DNA of 64,000 nucleotides from Mangrovimonas sp. ST2L15 (lineage in GTDB: Bacteria > Bacteroidota > Bacteroidia > Flavobacteriales > Flavobacteriaceae). The stretch is taken from positions 930,001 to 994,000 of the forward strand of contig NZ_LBIQ01000030.1 of the NCBI RefSeq assembly GCF_001280515.1. Reading direction: 5' to 3'. Each line of letters starts with the position of its first letter. The stretch's first letter is position 1. The notes beneath the pieces are model-generated. The model was not told where the DNA came from. It saw only the letters and a program-made list of their open reading frames with translations, and did not search any database. A program made the position numbers and the translations under genes. Shown here in pieces: positions 24,220-33,828 of the stretch.

Positions 24220-26075
24220 TGATACACTATCTTATACAACTATTAGCTTACCAACTCCTTTTCCTTTTGGTTTATGATTTATTTCTTAAGAAGGAAACCT
24301 TTTTCAATTGGAATCGGGTTTATTTATTGGTCACTTCTGCCTTATCATTTGTAATCCCATTAATAAAAATCGAAAGCTTTAAAGAGGTAGTTCCCCAAAC
24401 TTATATTTGGTCCCTTCCAAAATTGAATATCGATACTCAAGGACCTATCATCTTGGATGAAGTGATATTGCAAGGAACAACCAATAATGTTAATCCACTT
24501 TGGTATTTGTATGCCATCTTGATTTTGGGAGGTGTTCTATCGCTTCTATATTTTCTTTATCGGATTTATACGATTTCACGACTTATCAAGACCCATAAAA
24601 TGGATAAGGGGACGGTGTATCATGTTGTGGAAATTCCTAACAGCACTACAGCATTTTCATTTTTCAATTTTGTGTTTTTAGGCGCCAATATTCATGAAAC
24701 CGAACGAGGAGCGATTGTTGATCATGAAAAGGTTCATGTGGTGCAACGGCATACCTATGATTTAATCTTTTTTGAGTTACTACGTATCCCATTGTGGTTT
24801 AATCCCCTCATATATATGTATCAAAGCCGCATGTCTGATTTGCACGAATTTATCGCCGATCAACAAGCTGTCAAACAAAATAAAAAACAATACTATCAAA
24901 ATCTGTTGTCACAAGTTTTTGAAACTCAAAACGTGTCCTTCATCAACACTTTTTTTAAAAAATCATTAATCAAAAAACGACTAGTTATGTTACAAAAATC
25001 GAAATCAAACCAAATTCAATTATTTAAATACGCTCTTTTAATTCCGGTAGTTATGGGAATGTTAATTTACTCATCATGTGCTGACGATTCAAACTCAGTA
25101 GCTGACAATGAATTGAATTTAGATCAGTATTCTTATACTTTGAAGAAGGGTGAAAGTCTTACGGGAGACAAGCAGGTCATTCACGACCGCTATGAGGCTT
25201 TTTTAAATTCACATCCAGATTATGTCGCTTGGGGTGTCATTAGTGCTAATGAGGATCAAATTTCTTACAGTGTGCATCATAAGGATGAAAGTCTTCCTGA
25301 AGGCTTTACAAAAACAAAAGTCAGTTCTTCTGAAGGCGAATATACCATGTATATGAATTTTCCTAGTGGAGAAACAACTACTTCAGCTGATTTGTTGCAT
25401 AAAATAAATGCCGTAAAGGAACAAATCGAAATTGAAGGAAACATTTCTGAGGATGAAGAGAAAGGCATTCAGCTTTTATTTAAAATGTTAACGTTAGATA
25501 CGAGTCCAAATGAAAAGTTGATAGGAGAAGTTCAGACTTATATGAATGCCTCAAATAAAAGCGAATTACACCAACGAATTACTGATTTATTTGAAGCTAT
25601 TCAGGTAAAAGGTGATATGACTATTGAAGAAGATCTAGCTTTAAAAACATTACTGACTTTGGTTTCTGAAGAAGGCTTAAATGGTCCATTTTATGAAGAA
25701 ATCAAGGATCGTATTGAGATTCCCTTTGCCATTTTAGACAAGGTTCCTGCCTTTCCAAATAGTGGTCCCTTTGATTCAGAGGAAGCAAAAAAGAAGGCCT
25801 TTAGCCAAGAGATTAGTCGTTTTGTGGCAATGAATTTCAATACCAATTTAGCAAATGGTTTGGGATTATCTGGGGTTCAAAAGATTTCAGTATTTTTTAA
25901 AATAGGTATAGATGGAAATATTAAAGAAGTCAAGGCTAGAGCGCCGAAACCTGAGCTTGAAACTGAGGCTATAAGAGTCGTTAAAATGCTGCCTACTTTT
26001 ATCCCAGGAGAGCACCAAGGTAAAAAAGTAACCGTGCCCTATTATTTACCTATAAAATTTCAAGTCAGTCAATAA
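24216..26075 (+). CDS. M56 (BlaR1-like) membrane metallopeptidase with C-terminal TonB-like domain
   Basis: A 619-residue protein. The N-terminal part has about four membrane helices and the M56 protease site HEKVH (170-174) with FIADQQAV downstream. A further helix near 270-290 (YALLIPVVMGMLIYSS) leads to a periplasmic segment. The last 90 residues (FKIGIDGNIKEVKA, then PYYLPIKFQV) match TonB_C. BlaR1's penicillin-binding sensor is absent, so the signal is probably not a beta-lactam. In Flavobacteria such pairs are common and largely uncharacterised. Confidence 0.85.
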   Translation: MMIHYLIQLLAYQLLFLLVYDLFLKKETFFNWNRVYLLVTSALSFVIPLIKIESFKEVVPQTYIWSLPKLNIDTQGPIILDEVILQGTTNNVNPLWYLYAILILGGVLSLLYFLYRIYTISRLIKTHKMDKGTVYHVVEIPNSTTAFSFFNFVFLGANIHETERGAIVDHEKVHVVQRHTYDLIFFELLRIPLWFNPLIYMYQSRMSDLHEFIADQQAVKQNKKQYYQNLLSQVFETQNVSFINTFFKKSLIKKRLVMLQKSKSNQIQLFKYALLIPVVMGMLIYSSCADDSNSVADNELNLDQYSYTLKKGESLTGDKQVIHDRYEAFLNSHPDYVAWGVISANEDQISYSVHHKDESLPEGFTKTKVSSSEGEYTMYMNFPSGETTTSADLLHKINAVKEQIEIEGNISEDEEKGIQLLFKMLTLDTSPNEKLIGEVQTYMNASNKSELHQRITDLFEAIQVKGDMTIEEDLALKTLLTLVSEEGLNGPFYEEIKDRIEIPFAILDKVPAFPNSGPFDSEEAKKKAFSQEISRFVAMNFNTNLANGLGLSGVQKISVFFKIGIDGNIKEVKARAPKPELETEAIRVVKMLPTFIPGEHQGKKVTVPYYLPIKFQVSQ

Positions 26076-26118
26076 CAATAAACAGTAAGGGCTCAAAATT
26101 TTCTTTTCATTGAATTTA

Positions 26119-26147
26119 AAATCCGAAGATTCTCTTCGGATTTTTTT
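26119..26147 (+). terminator. Rho-independent terminator after the M56 gene
   Basis: AAATCCGAAGA (26119-26129) pairs perfectly with TCTTCGGATTT (26133-26143), with a 3-base loop and a run of seven or more T. It ends the BlaI/M56 transcript before the small lipoprotein gene. Confidence 0.88.
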
Positions 26148-26209
26148 GTTTCTTGATAAGATGGCTTTGAATAATAAAAAAATCGTACTTTTCGGTGTCA
26201 TAACAACAC

Positions 26210-26686
26210 ATGAAAGGTATCGCTTTTGTTTTTGGGCTGTTGTTGCTAATTTCTTGCGACGATTTAAAAGTGAAAAAAACATCTTCTGAAGCCATTTTAA
26301 ATGAAGAACTCAAAACATTTAATTGGAACGAAGTAGATGCCTATCCCTCTTTTTCGGTATGTGATGAATCCTTAAATCAAAATCAACGTAAGGAGTGTTT
26401 TCAAACTACTTTGACTAAGCTTATTACCAGAAAGCTTACTTCTGAAAATGTAGTGGTAACAAGAGATGTAAGGGATACCATTTTATTGAAATTCCAAATT
26501 TCAAAAGATGGCCTTCTCAATCTACTTTCGGTAGAAGCCGATTCTTTAACTTATAAGGAAATCCCCAATTTAAATGGGTTACTTCGAGTAGGCCTGGATT
26601 CCCTTCCTGAGGTTTATCCGGCACTAAAACGCGGACAACAGGTCACTACAGAATTTGTACTTCCTGTGGTGGTTATGGTAGATTAA
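26210..26686 (+). CDS. Small lipoprotein with a TonB_C-like domain
   Basis: A 158-residue lipoprotein (LLLLISCDDLK). Its C-terminal half (LKFQISKDGLLNLLSVEAD, then SLPEVYPALKRGQQVTTEFVLPV) resembles the TonB C-terminal fold without a membrane helix. The M56 protein just upstream ends in the same kind of domain, so a functional or evolutionary link is plausible. Its stop codon overlaps the stop codon of the convergent gene in a shared TTAA. Confidence 0.6.
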   Translation: MKGIAFVFGLLLLISCDDLKVKKTSSEAILNEELKTFNWNEVDAYPSFSVCDESLNQNQRKECFQTTLTKLITRKLTSENVVVTRDVRDTILLKFQISKDGLLNLLSVEADSLTYKEIPNLNGLLRVGLDSLPEVYPALKRGQQVTTEFVLPVVVMVD

Positions 26687-27549
26687 AATTCCATTTTCAA
26701 TCCAGCAGCAAAATCCACAGGGAAATCGGCGTAATTGTCTATTAAAACGGCATAGATGTGGTGGTAGTCCAAAATCAATGATATTTTTTTGAATAGTCTA
26801 ATATCTGCCCCCAGTCCTAAAATAAAAGGAGCGTCTAGCCCAGATGAAGATTCTGTAAATTCCATCCCGTTTTCATCTATTTGGGTGATACGGGCAAAAT
26901 TAAAGGTGGCCGCTTTTAAATTAGCATACATATCAAAGCCATTAAAATTCAAGAATTTGAATTTGTATCCCAAGGATAGTTGGGTTAATTGATGTTTAAA
27001 TTTGTTGGTGTCTGGCTCGTATCTTAAGTTAAAGAAGATTGAATGCCTAGGAAGTTTTTTCTTGTTGAACAACTCTATTTCTGCACCAAAAAATGCCGTG
27101 GTTTCATCCGTTGGATTTTCAACAAATGGATGATTGGTCATACCTCCAAATAAGGCTAATGAAGTCCCTAGTTTAGTTCTTTCCTTAGCATTAAAATTGG
27201 GATCCACGCTTTTGTTGTAATCATTTAAAAATTCTCGTAAATCAAAAAGGGTGAAGTTAACTTTATCTACCTTTTTCATTGGTGCTGAAGTCAGTGATTG
27301 CAGTGCGGTTTTATATTGCTCTTGATACCGTTTGTCTTCCCCTCTGGTATTTAAAAGCTCTACTATGTCACCGCTTTCCGTCTTGATGAAATATCTGAAT
27401 TTTTTGTCTGAAACATTCCAGAGTAAGTCCAATTTTCCTTCTACTTCCGTTTCAAGTGTAAGGGTTTCATTGTCAATTTGGTAATCGGTTTGAGCAAAAA
27501 ATGTAAAGCAGGTGAAAAAGAGTAGGGCGGCTATTAAAGGGTGTCTCAT
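26683..27549 (-). CDS. Hypothetical outer-membrane-type protein
   Basis: A 288-residue exported protein (signal peptide ending TFFAQ). The second half alternates hydrophobic and polar residues and ends in phenylalanine (FAAGLKMEF), the mark of an outer-membrane beta-barrel of about 8-10 strands. The N-terminal half (LLWNVSDKKFRYFIKT) resembles a small domain of unknown role. Its start is 54 bases past the end of the glycosyltransferase gene on the same strand, so they may be co-transcribed. Confidence 0.6.
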   Translation of the reverse strand: MRHPLIAALLFFTCFTFFAQTDYQIDNETLTLETEVEGKLDLLWNVSDKKFRYFIKTESGDIVELLNTRGEDKRYQEQYKTALQSLTSAPMKKVDKVNFTLFDLREFLNDYNKSVDPNFNAKERTKLGTSLALFGGMTNHPFVENPTDETTAFFGAEIELFNKKKLPRHSIFFNLRYEPDTNKFKHQLTQLSLGYKFKFLNFNGFDMYANLKAATFNFARITQIDENGMEFTESSSGLDAPFILGLGADIRLFKKISLILDYHHIYAVLIDNYADFPVDFAAGLKMEF

Positions 27550-27603
27550 GAGAAAAACTTTTCTAGGGTAAATCTAATAAAAAAAGATAGATTTCCTATT
27601 GAC

Positions 27604-28731
27604 CTAATTTTTGAAGGCTCTATCCTTCCAAACATATTGTTTTCTGAGGGAAAAGATAGCCATTGCTGAGCAATAAAACGGATAAATCAAAGTGCTAAAA
27701 ACAAAGGATTTTAAGAGATGTTCTTGGGATGTGAACCTTGTCATCTTATAAAGAAATAAAAAGTCAATTGCTGATTTTAAGAAGAATAATTTTATAAAAG
27801 TGACTAAGGGAATTAAACCAAATATGGAAAGAAAAATACCAGTAACCATAACCATGTTTGTTGCGAAAACTAGTAAGGCAAGCCCTTTTCCAAATGCACT
27901 TCCGTAATGACCAGTTTTGGAAGCCCATCTAATCCTTTGGTTTTTGAGGGCTTTAAAGTTTGCCGTTGGTTGCGTCTTCACTAGGGCATGTTCTGATTTT
28001 AAAAAATGAACTTCGTTCGGATATTTTTCTCCTGCTTGCTGAAGCAAAAAAACATCATCTCCACTTGCAAGATGATCATGGTTTTCAAAACCGTTAAGAA
28101 TTTTAAAGAGTGATTTTTTGTAAGCCAAATTAGCTCCATTACACATAAAGGGTTTCTTCATTCCAAAACTGCCAATGGTAGTGCCAATTAAACTTAAAAA
28201 GTCCAAGGTTTGAAATTTGTGGAAAAAGGAAGATTTATTAAAGTAGGTGACCGGGCCAGCAATCAGAACAGACTTGTTTTTTTGTATAAACCCATCAAAA
28301 CTGCTCAGCCAATATTTAGGGAGTTTACAATCGGCATCGGTAGTAATGATCCAAGGATGTTTGGCTTGGACGATAGCTGTATTGATGGCATCTTTTTTTG
28401 GGGAATGTGACTTTCTGTTGTTTTTTAGAATGGAATATTCAAAAGCATGTGTTTTCTTAAAATGTTCTATAACCATTACCGAGGTGTCTGTAGATTCATC
28501 GTCTACAAAAAGCACTTCAAACATAAGCTTTGGATAATCTAGTTGAGAAAGGGATTCCAAAAGAACGGGTAGGTTTTCTGCTTCGTTCCTAAAGGGAATA
28601 ATTATGGAAAATGAGGTGGTTTCCTTGATGTCTTCTAAATGGAATTTTTCCACTTTTTCAAAACCAGCAATAAGCCGCCCTATGACAATAAGATACACGA
28701 TGGTGACGATGGAAAAAACCAATATTATCAT
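27604..28731 (-). CDS. Family 2 glycosyltransferase, membrane-associated
   Basis: A 375-residue protein. After one N-terminal helix there is a GT-A domain with FSIIIPFRNEAENLPVLLESL, the DDESTD segment, the TTDADCKLP DxD motif and the QxxRW-like motif NQRIRWASKTGH. Two or more C-terminal helices follow. It should transfer sugar from an activated donor to a membrane lipid. It overlaps the preceding gene by four bases; the pair probably forms and flips a glycolipid. Confidence 0.85.
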   Translation of the reverse strand: MIILVFSIVTIVYLIVIGRLIAGFEKVEKFHLEDIKETTSFSIIIPFRNEAENLPVLLESLSQLDYPKLMFEVLFVDDESTDTSVMVIEHFKKTHAFEYSILKNNRKSHSPKKDAINTAIVQAKHPWIITTDADCKLPKYWLSSFDGFIQKNKSVLIAGPVTYFNKSSFFHKFQTLDFLSLIGTTIGSFGMKKPFMCNGANLAYKKSLFKILNGFENHDHLASGDDVFLLQQAGEKYPNEVHFLKSEHALVKTQPTANFKALKNQRIRWASKTGHYGSAFGKGLALLVFATNMVMVTGIFLSIFGLIPLVTFIKLFFLKSAIDFLFLYKMTRFTSQEHLLKSFVFSTLIYPFYCSAMAIFSLRKQYVWKDRAFKN

Positions 28732-29699
28732 GCGGAAACTGGGTCTGGGAATTTAAATTTCAAAACAAAATAACTTCCTAAAATGGCTGGAAGGGCCCAA
28801 TTGAGTATCCACATGGAGGTAGTGACACCAAGAATGGTTAGTTCGTTGACGCCTGCATAACTGAACAAGTAAATCCCTATGCTTCCTTTTATGACTAAAT
28901 CCAAAATAAAAACCGTTGGTACCAAAGAAGCTAAAAGATACATACTGCTTACAATTATCATACTATCAAAATATGAAAGTTGGACACCTGCCAAATTCAG
29001 AAGAACAAAAAATTGAAAGGAAAAAACTAAGTATCTTAAAAGTGAAAGAGTCCAAATTTTTACATAAACCTTGATAGAAATAGCTTTGTAGAATCTAAAT
29101 AAGCTATTAACGGCATAGCCCTTAACATATAAATCCTTTTGACTTAACTTTTTTATAATAAATGTGATCCCTAGCAAGCAAGCCAATATAAAGATGGTCG
29201 AGAAAAGTAATGTGTTTTGAGGGTTGTATTGTCTGACGAAAATCAAAAGTCCAAAGATTCCAAAAATTATGGTTGCTCCCAATTGTGATAGGTTCCCCAG
29301 TAATTTTAATAATACGATTTTCTTTCTTTCACTTGGCGCAAAATACAGGGCATTAACGCCGTATTCTGCTATTTTATTGGGTGTGAAAATAGAAGCTGTA
29401 AGTGACGCTAGGGATTGCTCTAAGGCCTCCAAGAAGGTGATCTTAATTAGGGGTTTGACCAAAATTTTCCACTTTGAAACTTCCAAGAACCAATTGAGAG
29501 AACTCAAAAGAATTAAGAACCCCATGTTTTTTATAGAATAAAGTTTTGTTTGACTTATGAAGCTATTGAGATCTTTGGTTTTGAGGTCCGAGTTGAGGAA
29601 AACCTTGTAGTAAATAAAATAGAAGGCCGCAAGAACTAGCCCTATTTTTACAAGCACAAAAAAGAATTGTTTAGTTTTGTATGGATTGGATTCAGTCAC
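28728..29699 (-). CDS. Lysylphosphatidylglycerol synthase TM/UPF0104-family integral membrane protein
   Basis: A 323-residue protein with about eight membrane helices. Segments such as LEALEQSLASLTASIFTPNKIAEYGVNAL and VSSMYLLASLVPTVFILDLVIKGSIG match the UPF0104/LPG synthase TM family, often involved in moving or modifying lipids. It is co-transcribed with the GT2 glycosyltransferase (ATGA overlap). Confidence 0.75.
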   Translation of the reverse strand: MTESNPYKTKQFFFVLVKIGLVLAAFYFIYYKVFLNSDLKTKDLNSFISQTKLYSIKNMGFLILLSSLNWFLEVSKWKILVKPLIKITFLEALEQSLASLTASIFTPNKIAEYGVNALYFAPSERKKIVLLKLLGNLSQLGATIIFGIFGLLIFVRQYNPQNTLLFSTIFILACLLGITFIIKKLSQKDLYVKGYAVNSLFRFYKAISIKVYVKIWTLSLLRYLVFSFQFFVLLNLAGVQLSYFDSMIIVSSMYLLASLVPTVFILDLVIKGSIGIYLFSYAGVNELTILGVTTSMWILNWALPAILGSYFVLKFKFPDPVSA

Positions 29700-29740
29700 A
29701 TTTTAAGCCGTCAACGAATACAAATTAAATTGAATAACAC

Positions 29741-30376
29741 ATGAGCACCAAATTTACTTTTCCAAAAACCCTACTTATCCTTGGTATTCTAATTTTGAGC
29801 ACTCAAGGTTTTTCACAAATGGAGGCGGCCAAATGGAAGGCGCAACTGTCATTAGGAATCAATCACCCTGACGGATCTGGTTATCCTAGACCCTTTTATG
29901 CAAAGGACATCAATTTTCCAACGGTAAACTTGGGGGTTCAACATATGTTTAAAGAACGCTTAGGAGCTAAATTGGACTTTGGATTTAATCGTTTTTCTAG
30001 TTTAAATGACACACCGGAGTTTAAAACCAACTATACCAGAATCAATGCCCAAATCGTTTATGATGCCTCCTCTTGGATGAGACCCATCTCTTATAGAATG
30101 GGACTGGTGGGTCATGCAGGCCCCGGTTATTCTATAATTAAACCATTGGGAATTTACAGAGACAACACTAATTCTTATTTAAATGCCATGGCAGGTATTG
30201 AAGTGCATTATGGAATTACAAGATCACTATCAGTATTTGCTGATACGTCCTTCATTTATGGGTTTGCCAAAGATTTCGATCCTATTACAGATGGTTATGG
30301 CTCTTTCAATGGCAATTTATGGACTTTTACGGTAGGTGTTTCTGTATCATTAAGTGGATGTTATTATTGTGATTAA
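29741..30376 (+). CDS. Outer-membrane beta-barrel protein
   Basis: A 211-residue exported protein (signal peptide ending QGFSQ) with alternating beta strands (AQLSLGINHPDG, GVQHMFKERLGAKLDFGFNRF, GIEVHYGITRSLSVFADTSF), as in the transmembrane barrel of OmpA-like proteins, but without a peptidoglycan-binding domain. The C-terminus is unusual (LSGCYYCD). The stop codon overlaps the ruvC start by one base (TAATG). Confidence 0.7.
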   Translation: MSTKFTFPKTLLILGILILSTQGFSQMEAAKWKAQLSLGINHPDGSGYPRPFYAKDINFPTVNLGVQHMFKERLGAKLDFGFNRFSSLNDTPEFKTNYTRINAQIVYDASSWMRPISYRMGLVGHAGPGYSIIKPLGIYRDNTNSYLNAMAGIEVHYGITRSLSVFADTSFIYGFAKDFDPITDGYGSFNGNLWTFTVGVSVSLSGCYYCD

Positions 30377-30930
30377 TGGCTAAAGAAAAAATCATATTGG
30401 GTATTGATCCCGGAACAACGATTATGGGGTTTGGTTTGATAAAGGCGGAAGGGAAATCCATGAGGTTTTTACAACTTAATGAACTCGACCTTAAGAAATA
30501 CACGGATCATTACCTGAAACTGAAGAAGATTTTTGAAAGAACCATAGAATTGATTGATACCTACCATCCAGACGAAATTGCAATTGAAGCACCTTTCTTT
30601 GGTAAGAATGTGCAGAGTATGCTTAAATTAGGACGGGCTCAAGGAGTGGCTATGGCTGCTGGGTTGTCTAGAGAAGTTCCTATCACTGAATACTCCCCCA
30701 AAAAAATTAAGATGGCCATCACAGGTAATGGAAATGCGAGCAAGGAACAAGTAGCCAAAATGCTCCAAAGTACCTTAGGCTTGAAAGAATTGCCAAAGAA
30801 TTTGGATGCTACCGATGGTTTGGCCGCAGCGGTTTGCCATTTTTACAATGAAGGTCGGGTAGAGGTAGGAAAAAGTTATTCTGGATGGGCTAGTTTTGTC
30901 AAGCAAAACGAAAGTCGTGTAAAGAAATAA
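30376..30930 (+). CDS. ruvC: Crossover junction endodeoxyribonuclease RuvC
   Basis: A 184-residue protein of the expected length. The first catalytic aspartate is in GIDPGTTIMGFG, the glutamate in AIEAPFFGKN, and the C-terminal acidic pair in LDATDGLAAAVCHF. RuvC resolves Holliday junctions. It is part of a plus-strand run with hemW. Confidence 0.95.
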   Translation: MAKEKIILGIDPGTTIMGFGLIKAEGKSMRFLQLNELDLKKYTDHYLKLKKIFERTIELIDTYHPDEIAIEAPFFGKNVQSMLKLGRAQGVAMAAGLSREVPITEYSPKKIKMAITGNGNASKEQVAKMLQSTLGLKELPKNLDATDGLAAAVCHFYNEGRVEVGKSYSGWASFVKQNESRVKK

Positions 30931-30958
30931 TTATTCACTGTTAATTGTACATTGATAT

Positions 30959-32098
30959 ATGGCTGGAATCTACATCCATATTCCTTTTTGTAAACAAGCC
31001 TGTCATTATTGTGACTTTCATTTTTCAACTTCTATAAAAAAGAAAGATGAACTTGTTCAAGCTCTAATGGAAGAGTTGGTTTTAAGAAAGGACGAATTAA
31101 AAAACCAAGCCATTGAAACCATTTACTTTGGCGGCGGAACTCCAAGTCTGCTCAATTTGGAGGAGTTAGAGCATATTCTAAATACCATCAACAAGCATTT
31201 TGAGGTGATGGAAACACCTGAAATCACTTTGGAAGCCAATCCAGATGATTTGACTCCAGTCAAAATAAAACAATTGGCCAGTTCACCCATTAATCGATTG
31301 AGTATTGGGGTGCAATCCTTTTTTGAAGATGATTTAAGGACGATGAATCGAGCTCATAACTCAAGTGAAGCCAAACAGTGTTTGGAATTGGCCGTTAAAC
31401 ATTTTGATAATATTACCGTCGATTTAATTTACGGTATACCCAATATGTCCATAGATAAATGGAAAGCCAATTTACAGACGGTATTTGACTTGGGAATTCC
31501 CCATATTTCCAGTTATGCCCTTACTGTGGAGCCTAAAACGGCATTGGCCAGTTTTATTAAACAAGGCAAATATCCGCCAGTAGATGAAAATCTATCCAAA
31601 GAGCATTTTGATATCTTGATTGAGGAAACTGTTCGACAAGGCTATGTGCAGTATGAAATTTCAAACTTTGGAAAGCAAGGGTATTTCTCCAAACACAATA
31701 CCTCCTATTGGCAAGGGAAACACTATTTGGGCATAGGACCTTCGGCACATTCCTTTAATGGACAACAACGCAGTTGGAATATCCCTAACAATACCAAATA
31801 CATTCAAGGCATTCAGAAAAAGGAATTGCCATCGCAGATAGAGGATTTAACCATTCAGGACCAATATAATGAATATGTAATGACTGGACTTCGCACCATT
31901 TGGGGTGTTTCTATCAAACAAGTTGAAGAAGATTTTGGATTGGAGTTTAAGAATTATTTACTCAAACATGTTGAGAAATTTATTGAGCAGGGGGTGCTGG
32001 TTCTAACGGATGCAGATTCAGGTGCTCCCATTTTAAAAACGACGGAAAAGGGGAAATTTTTAGCCGACGGATTGGCGTCTGAGCTTTTTTGGATTTAG
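30959..32098 (+). CDS. hemW: HemW-type radical SAM protein (heme chaperone)
   Basis: A 379-residue radical SAM protein with the cluster motif CKQACHYC (residues 11-18), then FGGGTPSLL and LEANPDDL. The short length, PFC motif and C-terminal winged-helix (QDQYNEYVMTGLRTIWG) fit HemW rather than the coproporphyrinogen oxidase HemN. HemW binds heme and passes it to cytochromes. Confidence 0.9.
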   Translation: MAGIYIHIPFCKQACHYCDFHFSTSIKKKDELVQALMEELVLRKDELKNQAIETIYFGGGTPSLLNLEELEHILNTINKHFEVMETPEITLEANPDDLTPVKIKQLASSPINRLSIGVQSFFEDDLRTMNRAHNSSEAKQCLELAVKHFDNITVDLIYGIPNMSIDKWKANLQTVFDLGIPHISSYALTVEPKTALASFIKQGKYPPVDENLSKEHFDILIEETVRQGYVQYEISNFGKQGYFSKHNTSYWQGKHYLGIGPSAHSFNGQQRSWNIPNNTKYIQGIQKKELPSQIEDLTIQDQYNEYVMTGLRTIWGVSIKQVEEDFGLEFKNYLLKHVEKFIEQGVLVLTDADSGAPILKTTEKGKFLADGLASELFWI

Positions 32099-32111
32099 TA
32101 TCTTTGAGATT

Positions 32112-32864
32112 ATGATTACAACTATTCAATACAATTCAAGAAAATTACAAATAGATTTATCAAAACCAGTAGATCTCTCTATTCCTATTAAGGCAATAAA
32201 AGATACCGTAAATGCTTGGTATGTTGAGGAACCCAAGATTTCTCCCGTGAAGATGGGGGAGTGGGTTGGTAGTGTAGAGCAAGGTTCGGCAGTAAACTTT
32301 AATGATATTTGGTTTAACCCACATGCTCATGGAACGCATACCGAATGTGTAGGGCATATCACAGATGAGGTACATTCTGTAAATCATCATTTAAAAAAAT
32401 ATTTCTTTTTGGCAGAGTTAATTACCGTAGCTCCTGAAAAAATGAATGGCGATTTTGTTATTTCCAAGAAACAAATTCAATTTGCCTTAGGAAATAAAAA
32501 ACGGGATGCCATTATCATAAGGACTATTCCCAATACTAAAGAAAAATTGACGCAACAATGGTCTAATTCCAATCCACCTTATTTGTTGGCAGAAGCAGTC
32601 ATTTATTTGCGGGAAAAGGGAATAGAGCATCTTTTGATTGATTTGCCTAGTGTGGATAAGGAAAAAGACGAAGGCCGATTAGAGTCTCATAACGCCTTTT
32701 GGAACACTAGTGGAAGAATTAGATACGAAGCAACGATTACAGAGTTGATTTATGTGCCTAATGATGTAAAGGATGGTGAATATTTTTTGAACTTACAAGT
32801 AGCCCCAATAGATAATGATGCATCACCAAGTAGACCTATTTTATACCAAGTTTTGGAATCATGA
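32112..32864 (+). CDS. Cyclase-family metal-dependent hydrolase (kynurenine-formamidase-like)
   Basis: A 250-residue protein with the family's metal-binding motif in the form NPHAHGTHTECVGHI and a later SHNAFWNTSGRIRYEATITEL. The cyclase family includes kynurenine formamidase; the exact substrate is unknown. It overlaps the DUF4260 gene by four bases (ATGA). Confidence 0.75.
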   Translation: MITTIQYNSRKLQIDLSKPVDLSIPIKAIKDTVNAWYVEEPKISPVKMGEWVGSVEQGSAVNFNDIWFNPHAHGTHTECVGHITDEVHSVNHHLKKYFFLAELITVAPEKMNGDFVISKKQIQFALGNKKRDAIIIRTIPNTKEKLTQQWSNSNPPYLLAEAVIYLREKGIEHLLIDLPSVDKEKDEGRLESHNAFWNTSGRIRYEATITELIYVPNDVKDGEYFLNLQVAPIDNDASPSRPILYQVLES

Positions 32865-33205
32865 AAGCCATTTTGAAATTAGAAGAATTAGCCATGTTCC
32901 TACTGGGAATATTTCTTTTTAGTCAATTGTCTTTTAGTTGGTGGTGGTTTTTGGTCTTTATAATGGCTCCAGACATTGGAATGTTGGGATATTTAAAAAA
33001 TGAAAAAATAGGAGCGTGGTTTTACAACCTTTTTCATCATAAGGGATTAGCCCTTTTGTTGTATTTGGTGGGTGTTTATAGTTCTAACGAAACCATGCAG
33101 TTTGCTGGAATTATTCTATTTGCTCATGCATCTTTTGATAGGTTGCTTGGGTATGGTTTGAAGTATGAACAAGGGTTTAAGTTTACTCATCTAGGTGAAA
33201 TATAA
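32861..33205 (+). CDS. DUF4260 small membrane protein
   Basis: A 114-residue protein with three membrane helices. The features LEELAMFLLGI, APDIGMLGYL, FYNLFHHKGLALLLYL and ASFDRLLGYGLKY match DUF4260. The role is unknown. It overlaps the preceding gene and is followed 5 bases later by a DUF4230 gene. Confidence 0.85.
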   Translation: MKAILKLEELAMFLLGIFLFSQLSFSWWWFLVFIMAPDIGMLGYLKNEKIGAWFYNLFHHKGLALLLYLVGVYSSNETMQFAGIILFAHASFDRLLGYGLKYEQGFKFTHLGEI

Positions 33206-33210
33206 GAAAT

Positions 33211-33828
33211 ATGGAAGCGTTTTTAGGTCTTATAATTGGCATATTGGTTACCATGGCGTTGGTGACCTTGGTCAAGCATGTGAAGTCTAAACAAGTAAGG
33301 CATTCTCAATCCATTATCCTTCTGGATAAAATTCAAAAGGTTTGTAAGTTTATTACTGTTGAAGGAGACTTTGCTGAGATTTACCATTATGAAGACGTTA
33401 AGGAAAAGTTTCTGAAATTAATTTCAAGTCGGAAAAAGGCATTAGTAGTTATCAACGCTAAGGCTTATGTAGGATTTGATTTTTCTAAAGTAAAATTACG
33501 GGCGGATGAGAATAATAAGAAAATCATTCTTCAAGAGTTTCCCCAGCCTGAAGTATTGAGTATTGAGACCAATCTCAACTACTATGATAAAAAGGATGGT
33601 ATGTTTAATAAATTTGACGCCTCCGATTTAACAGGATTACATAATGATGCCAAACAACATATTCTGGAAAAAGTGCCAGAGAGTGGTTTGTTTGCCATTG
33701 CCCAAAAGGAAGCATTGGATGCTATTTTAATGATGGAAACCATGGTGCAAACCATCGGATGGAAGCTGGATTATTCCACCTTGAAAATTGATAAGAAGGA
33801 CCAGGCCATAATCGATAAACAATCATGA
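33211..33828 (+). CDS. DUF4230 protein with N-terminal membrane anchor
   Basis: A 205-residue protein with a single N-terminal helix (FLGLIIGILVTMALVTLV) and a soluble body matching DUF4230 (LLDKIQKVCKFITVEGDFAEIYHY and KALVVINAKAYVGFDFSKV). No established function. It overlaps the YjbR gene by four bases. Confidence 0.82.
   Translation: MEAFLGLIIGILVTMALVTLVKHVKSKQVRHSQSIILLDKIQKVCKFITVEGDFAEIYHYEDVKEKFLKLISSRKKALVVINAKAYVGFDFSKVKLRADENNKKIILQEFPQPEVLSIETNLNYYDKKDGMFNKFDASDLTGLHNDAKQHILEKVPESGLFAIAQKEALDAILMMETMVQTIGWKLDYSTLKIDKKDQAIIDKQS

Noticed and set aside
23845-26075. Beta-lactam resistance operon
   Set aside because: The BlaI/BlaR1 names suggest it, but there is no beta-lactamase gene and no penicillin-binding sensor domain.
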